This document shows, in pieces, positions 27,134-36,282 of a stretch of 64,000 nucleotides of DNA. The DNA comes from Tepidiforma thermophila. GTDB lineage: Bacteria > Chloroflexota > Dehalococcoidia > Tepidiformales > Tepidiformaceae. The notes under the pieces were generated by a model. The model did not search any database. It had not been told where the DNA came from and saw nothing but the letters and a program-made list of their open reading frames with translations. Positions within the stretch are counted from its first letter, which is position 1. Every line of letters begins with the position of its first letter. The stretch spans positions 1,426,001-1,490,000 of the forward strand of contig NZ_PDJQ01000001.1 of the NCBI RefSeq assembly GCF_002563855.1, in the 5' to 3' direction. Position numbers and translations under genes: made by a program.

Positions 27134-28314
27134 CTGCCCGAACTGGTGAATGGAACCCCGGCCGCCCGGACTACCTGCTGGTCGCTATCGTCGCTATCCT
27201 CACGGCATTCGGCCTCGTCGCCGTCTACAGCGCCTCCTTCGTCCGCAGCCTCGTCGATTTCGGCGACCCCTACTCCTATGTCCTCCGCCAGGGCGTCTGG
27301 GCTATCGGCGGTGCCGTCGGCATGTTCGTCATGGCGCGCATCGATTACCGCAGGCTCCGCCCGCTCGCTCTGCCGCTCATGGCGCTCACCATTCTCCTGC
27401 TGATTGCGGTCATCGCCGTCGGGGTTGAGGGCGGCGGCGCCCGCCGCTGGATCGGCGTCGGCGAACTCACCCTCCAGCCGGCCGAATTCGCCAAGCTCAC
27501 CGTGACCATCTACCTCGCGGCCTGGCTCGCCTCCCGCGGAGGCAGCCTCCGCAGCTTCGAACACGGTCTCGTGCCGTTTGTCCTCATCATCGGCACCGTC
27601 AGCGCCCTCATCCTCCTCCAGCCCAACCTCGGCACCACGCTCATCATCCTCGCCATCACCGTCACCATGTTCTGGGTCGCCGGTGCCACCTTCCTCCAGA
27701 TGCTCTCGCTCTTCGGCAGCGGCCTCGTCGCCATCACCGTGCTCGCACTCGGCGCCGGCTACCGGGCAGAGCGCATCACCGCATTCCTCCACGCCGAGAA
27801 GGACCCCGACGGCATCGGCTTCCAAACCCTCCAGGCGCTCATCGCCATCGGTAACGGCGGACTCACCGGGCTCGGTCTCGGCGCCAGCCGCGCCAAGTTC
27901 TTCTACCTCCCCGAAAGCCACACCGACGGCATCTTCGCCATTGTCGGCGAGGAGCTCGGCCTTCTTGCTGGTCTCGCGATGCTCGCGCTCTACATCCTGC
28001 TCATGATTCGCGGCTACCAGGTGGCTCGCCGCGCCCGCGATGAATTCGGCCAGCTCGTCGCGACCGGCATCACCACCTGGGTGGCGGTCCAGGCCTTCCT
28101 CAATATCGGCGGCATCCTGCGCGTCATCCCGCTCACAGGCGTTCCCCTCCCGTTCGTCAGCTACGGGAGCAACGCCCTCGCCGCCCTGCTCCTCGCTATG
28201 GGGGTGCTCGTCAGCATCTCCCGCTACGGCAACGACCGCGGCGGCTACCTCGACCAGCACCCCGTCGACCGCCGGCCGCGCGGCGCCATCATCCGCAGGG
28301 GGCAGGAGCCGTGA
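27130..28314 (+). CDS. ftsW: FtsW, SEDS peptidoglycan glycosyltransferase
   Basis: A SEDS family polymerase with ten helices. The reading frame must start before the first ATG (27322), because helix 1 with the conserved YSASF lies upstream of it. No ATG, GTG or TTG exists in frame there. ATA 27130 has GGAGG seven bases upstream and overlaps the murD stop by 4 bp (ATAG), as its neighbours do with ATGA/GTGA. I therefore annotate 394 residues from ATA. Later motifs include GEELGLLAGL and PLPFVSYGSNALAALL, with the catalytic Asp in the large loop. Confidence 0.88.
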   Translation: MAARTGEWNPGRPDYLLVAIVAILTAFGLVAVYSASFVRSLVDFGDPYSYVLRQGVWAIGGAVGMFVMARIDYRRLRPLALPLMALTILLLIAVIAVGVEGGGARRWIGVGELTLQPAEFAKLTVTIYLAAWLASRGGSLRSFEHGLVPFVLIIGTVSALILLQPNLGTTLIILAITVTMFWVAGATFLQMLSLFGSGLVAITVLALGAGYRAERITAFLHAEKDPDGIGFQTLQALIAIGNGGLTGLGLGASRAKFFYLPESHTDGIFAIVGEELGLLAGLAMLALYILLMIRGYQVARRARDEFGQLVATGITTWVAVQAFLNIGGILRVIPLTGVPLPFVSYGSNALAALLLAMGVLVSISRYGNDRGGYLDQHPVDRRPRGAIIRRGQEP

Positions 28315-29399
28315 CGACCATCGTCCTCACCGGCGGCGGCACCGGCGGCCACCTCTACCCCGCCATCGCGGTGGCCGGTGCGCTCCGGGCCATGGAGCCC
28401 CCGCCCCGCCTCGTCTTCCTCGGCCCGGCCAATCGCGGCGAACGCGCCACTGTCGAGGCATCCGGCCTCGAATTCCACGAGGTGCCCGCCGCGCCCATCC
28501 GCGGGCGGACTCCCGTCGGCCTCGTGCGCAGCTTCGCAACCCTTGCCCGCGGAACCCTCGCGGCGCTCCAGCGCCTCCGCCGCCTCCGTCCAGATGTCGT
28601 CTTCAGCACCGGCGGCTACGGGAGCTTCCCCGTCAGCCTCGCCGCATGGCTCCTCCGGCGGCCGCTGGTCGTCTTCCTCCCCGACGTCGCGCCCGGCCTT
28701 GCGGTCCGCGCGGAACGCCGCTTCGCGACCCGACTCGCGACCACCACGCCCGCCGCCCTGGCCCACCTGCCGGCCGGCAGGACCGTCGTGACCGGCTACC
28801 CGGTCCGGCCCGAGTTCTTCACCCTCGACCGGGCTGCCGCTCGCACCGCCGTCGACGTCCCCCTCGCCGAGCCCCTCGTGGTCGTCGCCGGCGCGTCGCA
28901 GGGCTCCCGCGTCCTGAACGATGCGGTTCTCGCCGCGCTCGAGGCGGTGCTGTACCGCGCCCACCTCATCCACGTCACCGGCCAGGCCGGCCTCGAAATG
29001 GCGGAGCGGGCCCGCGCCGCGCTCCCGCCCCACCTCGCCGAACGGTACCGTCCGGCTGCCTTCCGGGCCGATCTCCCGGCCGTCATGCTCGCCGCCGACC
29101 TCGGCGTTGTCCGCGCCGGCGCATCCATCCTCGGCGAGCTGCCCGCAGCCGGCCTCCCCTCCATCCTCGTGCCCGGCACGTTCGCCGGCGCCCACCAGCG
29201 CGACAACGCCCGCTGGCTTGCCGACCACGGCGCAGCCGTCATCCTCGACGAGTCCGACCTCGGCGCCCTCGGCACCCGCATCGCCGAACTCCTCGACGAC
29301 CCTGCCCGCCTCGAGGCGATGCGTGCCGCGGCCCGCGCCCTCGCCCGGCCCTCGGCTGCCGCCGACATCGCCCGCCTTGTCATGGAGGTTGCCCGGTGA
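28311..29399 (+). CDS. murG: MurG, lipid II synthase
   Basis: A 362-residue GT28 enzyme that adds GlcNAc to lipid I on the inner membrane face. GGGTGGHLYP at 8-17, STGGYGSFPVSLAA near 103, and the RAGASILGELPAAGLPSILVP donor-binding segment near 265-285 are characteristic. GTG start overlaps the ftsW stop. Confidence 0.95.
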   Translation: MTTIVLTGGGTGGHLYPAIAVAGALRAMEPPPRLVFLGPANRGERATVEASGLEFHEVPAAPIRGRTPVGLVRSFATLARGTLAALQRLRRLRPDVVFSTGGYGSFPVSLAAWLLRRPLVVFLPDVAPGLAVRAERRFATRLATTTPAALAHLPAGRTVVTGYPVRPEFFTLDRAAARTAVDVPLAEPLVVVAGASQGSRVLNDAVLAALEAVLYRAHLIHVTGQAGLEMAERARAALPPHLAERYRPAAFRADLPAVMLAADLGVVRAGASILGELPAAGLPSILVPGTFAGAHQRDNARWLADHGAAVILDESDLGALGTRIAELLDDPARLEAMRAAARALARPSAAADIARLVMEVAR

Positions 29400-30775
29400 C
29401 CGCACCCGGCCTCCTCGGCCCGGTCCACCTCGTTGGCATCGGCGGCATCCACATGTCCGCCATCGCCATCCTGCTTCTCGAACGCGGCGTCCCGGTCACC
29501 GGCAGCGACCTCCGCCGGTCGCACCTCACCGACGACCTCGAACGTCGAGGCGCACGCGTGTTCGAAGGCCACGCTGCCGCAAACGTGCCGCCCGAAACCG
29601 AGCTCGTTGTGACCACCGCCGCAGCCAGGCCCGACAACCCAGAGCTGGTCGAGGCGCACCGCCGCGGCATCCCGGTGCTCCTCCGCGCCGAGATGGTCGC
29701 TCGCCTGCTCGAAGGCAGGCGGCTCGTGGCAGTCGCAGGCTCCCACGGCAAGACCACAACCTCGTCGCTCATCGCCGTCATCCTCGCCCGCGCCGGCCGC
29801 CAGCCCATGTACCTCCTCGGCGGCGAATGCCCCGACCTCGGCGGCCACGCAGCCTGGGGCGCCGGCGATGTCGCCGTCGTGGAGGCCGACGAGTACCGCC
29901 GCGCCTTCCTCGAATACACACCCGACATCGCCGTCGTGACCACCGTCGAGCCCGACCACCTCGACGACTTCGGCACGCCCGAAGCCTACGTCGAGGCGTT
30001 CGTCGCCTTCGGCCGGCGGGTCAGGCCGGGCGGCCTCCTCCTCGCCTGCGCCGATGACCCCGGCGCCCGCTTCGTGAGCGACGTCCTCGGCGATGAACCG
30101 CTCCGCCACGAAACCTACGGCACCGAAGGGACCCGCTACTGGCGCGCGGACGCCATCGAACTCTCCCCGGCCGGCGGGCGCTTCACCCTCGAACGCGGCG
30201 GCACACCCCTCGGCACGCTCGAGGTCCGCGTCCCGGGCATCCACTTCGTCCGCAACGCCACCGCTGCCGCCGCCGTCGCCCTCCACCTCGGCGTCCCCTT
30301 CGACGCCGTCCGCGAGGCCGTGGCCGCCTTCCGCGGCGCCCGCCGCCGCTTCGAACACGTCGGCGAGGCCCGCGGCATCACCGTGATGGATGACTACGCC
30401 CACCACCCGACCGAGGTGCGCGCCCTGGTCGCCTCCGCGCGCGCCGCCTTCCCCGGCCGGCGCCTCATCGGCATCTACCAGCCGCACACCTACAGCCGCA
30501 TCGCCTACCTCTGGGACGAGTGGCTGCCCTGCTTCGCCGGGCTCGATGCCCTGGTCGTGGTCGAAACCTACGCCGCACGCGAGGCCCCCGAGGCCGGCCG
30601 TTCCGCCGCCGACCTCGCCGCCGCCATCACCGAGCCGCCCGCGCGCTACGCCGCCGATTTCGATGCTGCCGTCCGCCTCGCCCTCGAAATCGCCCGGCCC
30701 GGCGATGTCGTCTTCACCATCGGCGCCGGCGATGTCAACGAGGTCGGCCCGCGGCTGCTGGAGGCCCTCCGATGA
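29396..30775 (+). CDS. murC: MurC, UDP-MurNAc:L-alanine ligase
   Basis: A 459-residue ligase that starts the peptide stem. GIGGIHMSAIA near residue 12 is the MurC N-terminal motif; AVAGSHGKTTT near 115 is the ATP loop; DDYAHHPTEV and YQPHTYSR are MurC specific. GTG 29396 has GGAGG six bases upstream and overlaps the murG stop as GTGA. Confidence 0.95.
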   Translation: MTAPGLLGPVHLVGIGGIHMSAIAILLLERGVPVTGSDLRRSHLTDDLERRGARVFEGHAAANVPPETELVVTTAAARPDNPELVEAHRRGIPVLLRAEMVARLLEGRRLVAVAGSHGKTTTSSLIAVILARAGRQPMYLLGGECPDLGGHAAWGAGDVAVVEADEYRRAFLEYTPDIAVVTTVEPDHLDDFGTPEAYVEAFVAFGRRVRPGGLLLACADDPGARFVSDVLGDEPLRHETYGTEGTRYWRADAIELSPAGGRFTLERGGTPLGTLEVRVPGIHFVRNATAAAAVALHLGVPFDAVREAVAAFRGARRRFEHVGEARGITVMDDYAHHPTEVRALVASARAAFPGRRLIGIYQPHTYSRIAYLWDEWLPCFAGLDALVVVETYAAREAPEAGRSAADLAAAITEPPARYAADFDAAVRLALEIARPGDVVFTIGAGDVNEVGPRLLEALR

Positions 30776-31683
30776 GCGCTATCGAACGGCTCGCAGCCGA
30801 GGTCTCCCGGTTCGGCGAGCTCCGCACGGCCGAGCCCCTCGCCCGCCACACCACCTTCGGCGTCGGCGGCCCGGCCGACCTCTTCCTCACGGTCCGCTCC
30901 GCCGATGCCCTGGCCGCGGCCTCCGCTGCCGCCGCCGATGCCGATGTGCCGGTCTTCATCCTCGGCTCAGGCAGCAACATCCTCGTCGCCGACGCCGGCA
31001 TCCGCGGTCTCGTCATCGATAACCGCGCCCGCGCCGAGTCCCTCGATGGCACCACCGTCCGCATCGAAAGCGGGGCCAGCTTCGCCGCCTTCGCCCGGCG
31101 GATGTGCCGCCGTGGCCTCGATGGTCTCGCTTGGGCGGTCGGCATCCCCGGGACGCTCGGCGGGGCAGTCGTCTACAACGCCGGCGCCTACGGCGGCTGC
31201 CTCGCCGATGTCCTCCGCCGCGTCCGCCTCCAGCTTCCCGGCGGCCGCGCCGAGTGGGTCGACGCCGCCGACCTGCACCTCGTCTACCGGGGCAGCCGCT
31301 TCACCCGCGGCGAACTCCGCGGCCGCGCCGTGCTCGAATGCGAACTCGAACTCGCCCCTGGCGACCCGGCCGAACTCCTCCGCCGCGCCGCCGCCTATGA
31401 CGCGAAGCGGCTGGCGGCCCAGCCCCGCGGGCGGAGCGCTGGCTCCACCTTCAAAAACCCGCCCGAGGCACCCGCCTGGAAGCTCATCGATGCCGTCGGC
31501 ATGCGCGGAATGCGCCGCGGCGACGCCGCTATCTCCGAAAAGCACGCCAATTTCTTCGTCAACGAGGGGAATGCGACCGCCGCCGACCTCCGCTGGCTCA
31601 TCGACGAGGCCCGCCGGCGCGTCTTCGAGGCCTTCGGCATCACCCTCGAACCCGAAGTCGAGTTCGTGGGGGCGTGGACATGA
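30772..31683 (+). CDS. murB: MurB, UDP-N-acetylenolpyruvoylglucosamine reductase
   Basis: A 303-residue FAD enzyme. HTTFGVGGPAD near 22, GSGSNILVAD near 60, GIPGTLGGAV, YRGSRF and AGSTFKNP (catalytic Ser) are present, with the glutamate in LEPEVEFVG at the C-terminus. Tyr-Arg and the loop order look like type II MurB. It overlaps murC by 4 bp. Confidence 0.95.
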   Translation: MSAIERLAAEVSRFGELRTAEPLARHTTFGVGGPADLFLTVRSADALAAASAAAADADVPVFILGSGSNILVADAGIRGLVIDNRARAESLDGTTVRIESGASFAAFARRMCRRGLDGLAWAVGIPGTLGGAVVYNAGAYGGCLADVLRRVRLQLPGGRAEWVDAADLHLVYRGSRFTRGELRGRAVLECELELAPGDPAELLRRAAAYDAKRLAAQPRGRSAGSTFKNPPEAPAWKLIDAVGMRGMRRGDAAISEKHANFFVNEGNATAADLRWLIDEARRRVFEAFGITLEPEVEFVGAWT

Positions 31684-32732
31684 CCCGCAAACGCGTCGCC
31701 GTCATCTTCGGTGGCCGCTCCGGCGAGCACGAAGTCAGCATCGTCTCGGCTCGCAGCGTCATGGCCGCCCTCGACCCCGCCCGCTGGGAGGCCGTCCCCA
31801 TCGGCATCTCCCGCTCCGGCGACTGGCTCACCCCGGACGAAACGCGCGCTGCCCTCGAATCCGGCGCCCGGGCCTTCCACGGCCTCGGCCGACCCCTCCT
31901 CAGCGCTGCCGAGGCCCTTGCCGCCCTCGCCTCCTGCGACGTCGCCTTCCCGCTCGTTCACGGCACCTTCGGCGAAGACGGCACCCTCCAGGGCTTCCTC
32001 GAAATGGCCGGCATGCCCTATGCCGGCGCCGGTGTCGCCGCCTCCGCCATCGGCATGGACAAGGCGCTCATGAAGGCGCTCTTCCGCGAAGCCGGGATTC
32101 CCGTCGCCCGCTATTCCGTCATCCGATCATGGGAGTATACACTTCACCAAAATACGTCTATGGCCCTCATCGAAGACGCGATCGGCTACCCCTGCTTCGT
32201 CAAGCCGGCCAACGGCGGCTCCAGCGTCGGCATCACCAAAGTCCGCTCCCGCGAAGACCTCCCCCGCGCCTTCGCCGCCGCCTTCGCCTGCGACGACAAG
32301 GTCGTCGTCGAAGAGGCCATCACCGGCCGCGAACTCGAATGCTCGGTCCTCGGCAATGAGCAGCCCGAGGCCTCCGTCGTCGGCGAAATCGTCCCCGACC
32401 GCGAGTTCTACGACTACGACTCGAAGTACGACCCCGCCTCCAAAACCGAGCTCTATATCCCCGCCCCGGTCACCCGGGCCGTCGCCGAGGACGCCCGCGA
32501 ACTCGCCCTCCGCATGTACCGCGTCATGGGCTGTGAAGGCTACGCCCGCGTCGACTTCTTCCTCACCCCCGGCGACCGCCTCATCGCCAACGAGGTCAAC
32601 ACCATCCCCGGGTTCACCAGCATCAGCATGTATCCTAAGCTCTGGGAAGCGTCCGGCCTGCCCTACCGCGAGCTGCTGACCCGCATCCTCGAGCTCGCCT
32701 TCGAACGCCACGCCCGGAGACCGCGGCCATGA
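31680..32732 (+). CDS. ddl: D-alanine:D-alanine ligase
   Basis: A 350-residue ATP-grasp ligase. FGGRSGEHEVSIVSA at the N-terminus, FVKPANGGSSVGI near 177 and the metal-binding NEVNTIPGFTSISMYPKLW near the end are diagnostic. ATG 31680 overlaps the murB stop as ATGA; GTG 31674 would add two residues. A run of about 12 codons (32124-32164) uses A/T-ending codons not otherwise favoured in this gene. Confidence 0.95.
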   Translation: MTRKRVAVIFGGRSGEHEVSIVSARSVMAALDPARWEAVPIGISRSGDWLTPDETRAALESGARAFHGLGRPLLSAAEALAALASCDVAFPLVHGTFGEDGTLQGFLEMAGMPYAGAGVAASAIGMDKALMKALFREAGIPVARYSVIRSWEYTLHQNTSMALIEDAIGYPCFVKPANGGSSVGITKVRSREDLPRAFAAAFACDDKVVVEEAITGRELECSVLGNEQPEASVVGEIVPDREFYDYDSKYDPASKTELYIPAPVTRAVAEDARELALRMYRVMGCEGYARVDFFLTPGDRLIANEVNTIPGFTSISMYPKLWEASGLPYRELLTRILELAFERHARRPRP

Positions 32733-33598
32733 TCATCCGACGCAACCGCGGCCCCCAGCCCGGCGTCGTCCGCCGTATCGTCCGCCGCACCCGGCCGGCC
32801 GTCGGCGAAGCCCGACCCCGGACCATCGTCCGCAGGAGCCAGTTCGTCATCGGAGAAGGTGTCGTCGCGCCCCGGCCCCGCCGGCGCTGGCGCCCCGGGC
32901 GGCGGCTCCTCCTTACCGCGGGCAGCATCGTCGTCCTCGCCGGGCTCGTCGCAGGCGGCACATGGCTCTACCGGGCGCCGTACTTCCGCGTCTCGAACGT
33001 CGAGGTCGTCGGCACCCAGCGGATGTCGCCGGGGACGGTCATCAGCCGCACCGGCCTCCTCGGGGAGAGCATGTTCACCGCCGACCTCGCCGCCGTCCAG
33101 CGGTTGCTCTACGAGCTGCCCCTCGTCGCCGCCGTCCGTGTCGAGCGCGACTGGCCCTCCACCATCCGCATCATCATCGAGGAGCGCCGCCCCTGGGGCA
33201 CCTGGGAGCAGGCCGGCGTCGATTACCTCATCGACCGCGAGGGCGTCGTCCTCGCTGTCGGCGAACGGCTCGGCCCCGGTGCGCCCGCCATCCGCAGCTC
33301 CGAACCTGGCACCCGCCTCGTCGGCGACCGCGTCGATTACCAGGCCGTCGATGCCGCCGCCGAAATCTACGAACGCCTGCCGCGCCAGCTCGGCACCACC
33401 GTCGCCGAAGTCGCCTTCATCAAGGGCAAAGGCGTCCAGGTCACCACCGCCGATGGGCAAATCGCCCTCTTCGGCGATTCCAGCTCCATCGCCTACAAGC
33501 TCGCCGTCTGGGCCGCGCTCGCCGCAGAAGCCCGCCAGCGGAACATCTCCTACACAACCGTCGACCTGCGCTACGGGAACCGCCCGGTGCTGCAGTAG
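32729..33598 (+). CDS. ftsQ: FtsQ, divisome POTRA protein
   Basis: A 289-residue bitopic protein: a basic cytoplasmic N-terminus of about 60 residues with many arginines, one helix (about 60-82), a POTRA domain (about 86-155; FRVSNVEVVGTQRMSPG) and the beta domain. It links FtsL/FtsB-type proteins to the divisome. It overlaps ddl by 4 bp and ends 24 bp before ftsA. Confidence 0.9.
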   Translation: MIIRRNRGPQPGVVRRIVRRTRPAVGEARPRTIVRRSQFVIGEGVVAPRPRRRWRPGRRLLLTAGSIVVLAGLVAGGTWLYRAPYFRVSNVEVVGTQRMSPGTVISRTGLLGESMFTADLAAVQRLLYELPLVAAVRVERDWPSTIRIIIEERRPWGTWEQAGVDYLIDREGVVLAVGERLGPGAPAIRSSEPGTRLVGDRVDYQAVDAAAEIYERLPRQLGTTVAEVAFIKGKGVQVTTADGQIALFGDSSSIAYKLAVWAALAAEARQRNISYTTVDLRYGNRPVLQ

Positions 33599-33622
33599 AG
33601 GAAGCTGAGGAAAGGGGGAACC

Positions 33623-34867
33623 ATGCGTCGACGCTCCACCGTAGCAGCCATCGATGTCGGCTCAACCAAGGTCGCCGTCGTCGTCGGCGACATCTCCGAA
33701 ACCGGCGAAACGCGCATCCTCGGCGTCGGCGTCGCGCCGGCTGCCGGCCTCTCGCGCGGCGTCATCGATAACATCCAGAGCGCCCGCGAAGCCATCGCCA
33801 TCGCCGTCGAAAAGGCCGAACAGGCCTGCGGCATGCGCATCCTCTCCGCCGTCGTCGGCATCTCCGGCGGCCACATCTCCAGCCAGAATAACCGCGGCAT
33901 CGTCGCCATCCCCGACCGAACCCGGCCAATCTCTCCCGACGACCGCGCCCGCGTCCTTGAAGCCGCCGGGCAGGTCGCCATCCCCACCAACCGCCAGGTC
34001 ATCCACGTCGTCCCGCGCACCTACTGGGTAGAAGGCACCGAGCCCGTCAGCGACCCCGTCGGCATGTACGGCTCCCGCCTTGACGCGGAGGTGCACATCG
34101 TCTCCGGCGCTGTCTCCGCCATCCAGAACCTCACCAAGTGCGTCGAAGGCGCCGGCGTCCAGGTCGATGACATCATCCTCGAGAGCCTGGCCTCCGCCGA
34201 AAGCGTCCTCACCGAGCAGGAGAAGCAGCAGGGCGTCGCCCTCGTCGATATCGGCGGCAGCACAACCTCCATCGCCGTCTTCGATGAAGGGTCCGTCGCC
34301 CACACCGCCTGCCTCCCCATCGCCGGCTCGCACCTCACTGCCGACCTCGCCCGCGTCCTCCGCTGCCCCTGGGAGAGCGCCGAAACCGTGAAGTGCACCG
34401 TCGGCGCCGCCTACGCCGACCCCTCCATGGCCGGCGAGAACGTTGAAATCCAGGCCTTCGGTACCCAGTCCACCAAACTTGTCTCCCTCGAACACGTCTG
34501 CGCCATCCTCCAGGCGCGCACCGAGGAAATCCTCGAGATGATTGGGGTCGAACTGAAGCGCGTCGGCTACCTCGATCGCATCGCCGCCGGCCTCGTCCTC
34601 ACCGGCGGCAGCAGCCAGCTCCGCGGCCTCCCCGAGGTCGCCGAATCCCGGCTCGACCTCCCCGCCCGCCTCGGCCGTCCCCACGGCTACACCGGCCTCT
34701 CCGACCTCATCGGAACCCCCGCCTTCGCTACCTCCATCGGGCTCGTTCGCTACGCCCTCGCCCACCGCGAACGACCCGGTGAACTCCCCGGCCCCGCCTT
34801 CGATGGGAGAGGGCGCGGGCTCCTCGATCGCATCCTCAGCATCGGGAGGTCGCTCATTCCCCAGTAA
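33623..34867 (+). CDS. ftsA: FtsA, membrane tether of FtsZ
   Basis: A 414-residue actin-family ATPase. AAIDVGSTKVAV (phosphate 1), ALVDIGGSTTSIAVF (phosphate 2) and AAGLVLTGGSSQLRGLPE (adenosine motif) are visible, as is the 1C domain in place of actin 1B. The last 16 residues form an amphipathic helix (LLDRILSIGRSL) for membrane binding. A 66-bp gap with AAGGGAAGGA precedes ftsZ. Confidence 0.95.
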   Translation: MRRRSTVAAIDVGSTKVAVVVGDISETGETRILGVGVAPAAGLSRGVIDNIQSAREAIAIAVEKAEQACGMRILSAVVGISGGHISSQNNRGIVAIPDRTRPISPDDRARVLEAAGQVAIPTNRQVIHVVPRTYWVEGTEPVSDPVGMYGSRLDAEVHIVSGAVSAIQNLTKCVEGAGVQVDDIILESLASAESVLTEQEKQQGVALVDIGGSTTSIAVFDEGSVAHTACLPIAGSHLTADLARVLRCPWESAETVKCTVGAAYADPSMAGENVEIQAFGTQSTKLVSLEHVCAILQARTEEILEMIGVELKRVGYLDRIAAGLVLTGGSSQLRGLPEVAESRLDLPARLGRPHGYTGLSDLIGTPAFATSIGLVRYALAHRERPGELPGPAFDGRGRGLLDRILSIGRSLIPQ

Positions 34868-34933
34868 CCCGCAGCCGAACCACCACCCAGCGCCAGCCTC
34901 AGCCTCATTCGTCAGAAGGGAAGGACAACCGAC

Positions 34934-36055
34934 ATGAGCATGCGTTACGACACCGACCTGCTGCCCGATATCAAAGTCATCGGCGTTGGCGGAGGCGGCT
35001 GCAACGCCGTCAACCGGATGGTTCGCGCCAAGATCCCCGGCGTCCAGTTCATCGCCTGCAATACCGACGCCCAGGCCCTCGCCTCCTCCGAAGCGCCGAC
35101 CCGCCTCCGCATCGGCGAAAAACTCACCAAAGGCCTCGGCGTCGGCGGCGACCCCACCCGCGGCGAGCGTGCCGCCGACGAAAGCCGCGACGAGATCTAC
35201 GACCTCCTCCGCGGCACCGAAATGGTCTTCGTCACCGCCGGCATGGGCGGCGGCACCGGCACCGGCGCCGCCCCAATCGTCGCCGAGATCGCCAAGGACT
35301 GCGGCGCCCTCACCATCGGCGTCGTCACCAAACCCTTCCCCTGGGAAGGCGCCCGCCGCATGAAGCAGGCTGAAGAGGGCATCGCCCGGCTCCGCGACAA
35401 GGTCGATACCCTCATCGCCATCCCGAACGGCCGCCTCATCGAAATCTGCCCGCCGAACGCCACCGTCGAAGAGGCGTTCGAAACCGCTGATGACGTCCTC
35501 CGCCAGGCCATCCAGTCGATCTCGAACATCATCAGCCAGAACGGCTCCATCAACCTCGACTTCAACGACGTCCGCACCATCATGAGCGAGGCCGGCCCCG
35601 CCCTCCTCGCCGTCGGAAAGGGCTCCGGCGAAAACCGCGCCGTTGAGGCCGCCCGCGCCGCCACCCAAAGCCCCATCCTCGACCAGTCCATCGAAGGCGC
35701 CCATAACGTCCTCTTCAACGTCACCCACAGCGGCAGCCTCGGTCTCCGCGAGCTCGACGCCGCCGCCCGCACCATCGCCGAAGTCGTCGACCCGGCCGCC
35801 AACATCATCTTCGGCACCGTCGTCGACCCCCGCGTCGGCGACGAGGTGCACATCACCGTCATCGCGACCGGCTTCACCCCGCGCGTCGCCACCATCGGCG
35901 ACCCGGTCGAGTCCTCCGCAACCCGCCTTCGCGAATTCAACCTGCCCGGGGTCAGCAGCATGGAGGATGCCGAACTCCCCGCCTTCCTCCGCCGCAACCT
36001 CCGCTCGCTCAACCTCGAACGCGACGAATTCGGCCGCGTCGCCCGGCTCAAGTAG
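34934..36055 (+). CDS. ftsZ: FtsZ, cell division GTPase
   Basis: A 373-residue tubulin homologue. The GTP loop is GGGTGTG (105-111); the T7 loop is NLDFND (207-212). The FtsZ conserved tail LPAFLRR is at 348-354, preceded by an unusually short linker of about 20 residues and followed by 19 further residues (ending RLK). FtsA-binding presumably uses LPAFLRR. This is the last dcw gene. Confidence 0.97.
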   Translation: MSMRYDTDLLPDIKVIGVGGGGCNAVNRMVRAKIPGVQFIACNTDAQALASSEAPTRLRIGEKLTKGLGVGGDPTRGERAADESRDEIYDLLRGTEMVFVTAGMGGGTGTGAAPIVAEIAKDCGALTIGVVTKPFPWEGARRMKQAEEGIARLRDKVDTLIAIPNGRLIEICPPNATVEEAFETADDVLRQAIQSISNIISQNGSINLDFNDVRTIMSEAGPALLAVGKGSGENRAVEAARAATQSPILDQSIEGAHNVLFNVTHSGSLGLRELDAAARTIAEVVDPAANIIFGTVVDPRVGDEVHITVIATGFTPRVATIGDPVESSATRLREFNLPGVSSMEDAELPAFLRRNLRSLNLERDEFGRVARLK

Positions 36056-36103
36056 CACGCAACAAAAGAGGCTGAAAGGAGGCAACTACCTAACCGAACG
36101 CGC

Positions 36104-36183
36104 AAAAAGCCCGGAAGGACACTCCCCTCTCGGGAAGCGGGGGCTCGGTGCAATGGGAGATGGCATCGAGCCCCTGGCTTTTT
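36104..36183. terminator. Terminal stem-loop of the dcw cluster
   Basis: In the 227-bp space after ftsZ, GGGGCTCGGTGC (36140-36151) pairs with GCATCGAGCCCC (36163-36174) in a continuous 12-bp stem (one G-U) with an 11-nt loop. TGGCTTTTT follows. The outer segments AAAAAGCC (36104-36111) and GGCTTTTT (36176-36183) also pair perfectly, so the element works on either strand. It is the best terminator in the window and lies between ftsZ and a convergent gene. Confidence 0.7.
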
Positions 36184-36190
36184 CCGCGAC

Positions 36191-36209
36191 GGCTACCCCG
36201 CCGGTAGCT
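36191..36209. other. Second hairpin after ftsZ
   Basis: GCTACC (36192-36197) and GGTAGC (36203-36208) form a 6-bp stem with a 5-nt CCGCC loop, extendable by one G-U pair. It lies directly after the dcw terminator. It could belong to a structured RNA with the larger hairpin, or back up termination. Confidence 0.4.
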
Positions 36210-36282
36210 GCCCCGCTTTCAGCCGGACGCGTAACGTAACACACCCGTCAAGCAAAAGACCAGAGAGTTTCCGCAATTCTGC

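Noticed and set aside
27322..28314. ftsW starting at ATG 27322
   Set aside because: This would lose the first transmembrane helix and the conserved YSASF, and would leave an unexplained 190-bp gap after murD.
36104..36209. SRP (4.5S) RNA or a c-di-GMP riboswitch after ftsZ
   Set aside because: CCGGAAGG resembles a piece of SRP RNA, but the rest of the conserved apical loop is missing. No riboswitch core is present, and the element lies at a gene end between convergent genes, where a terminator is simpler.
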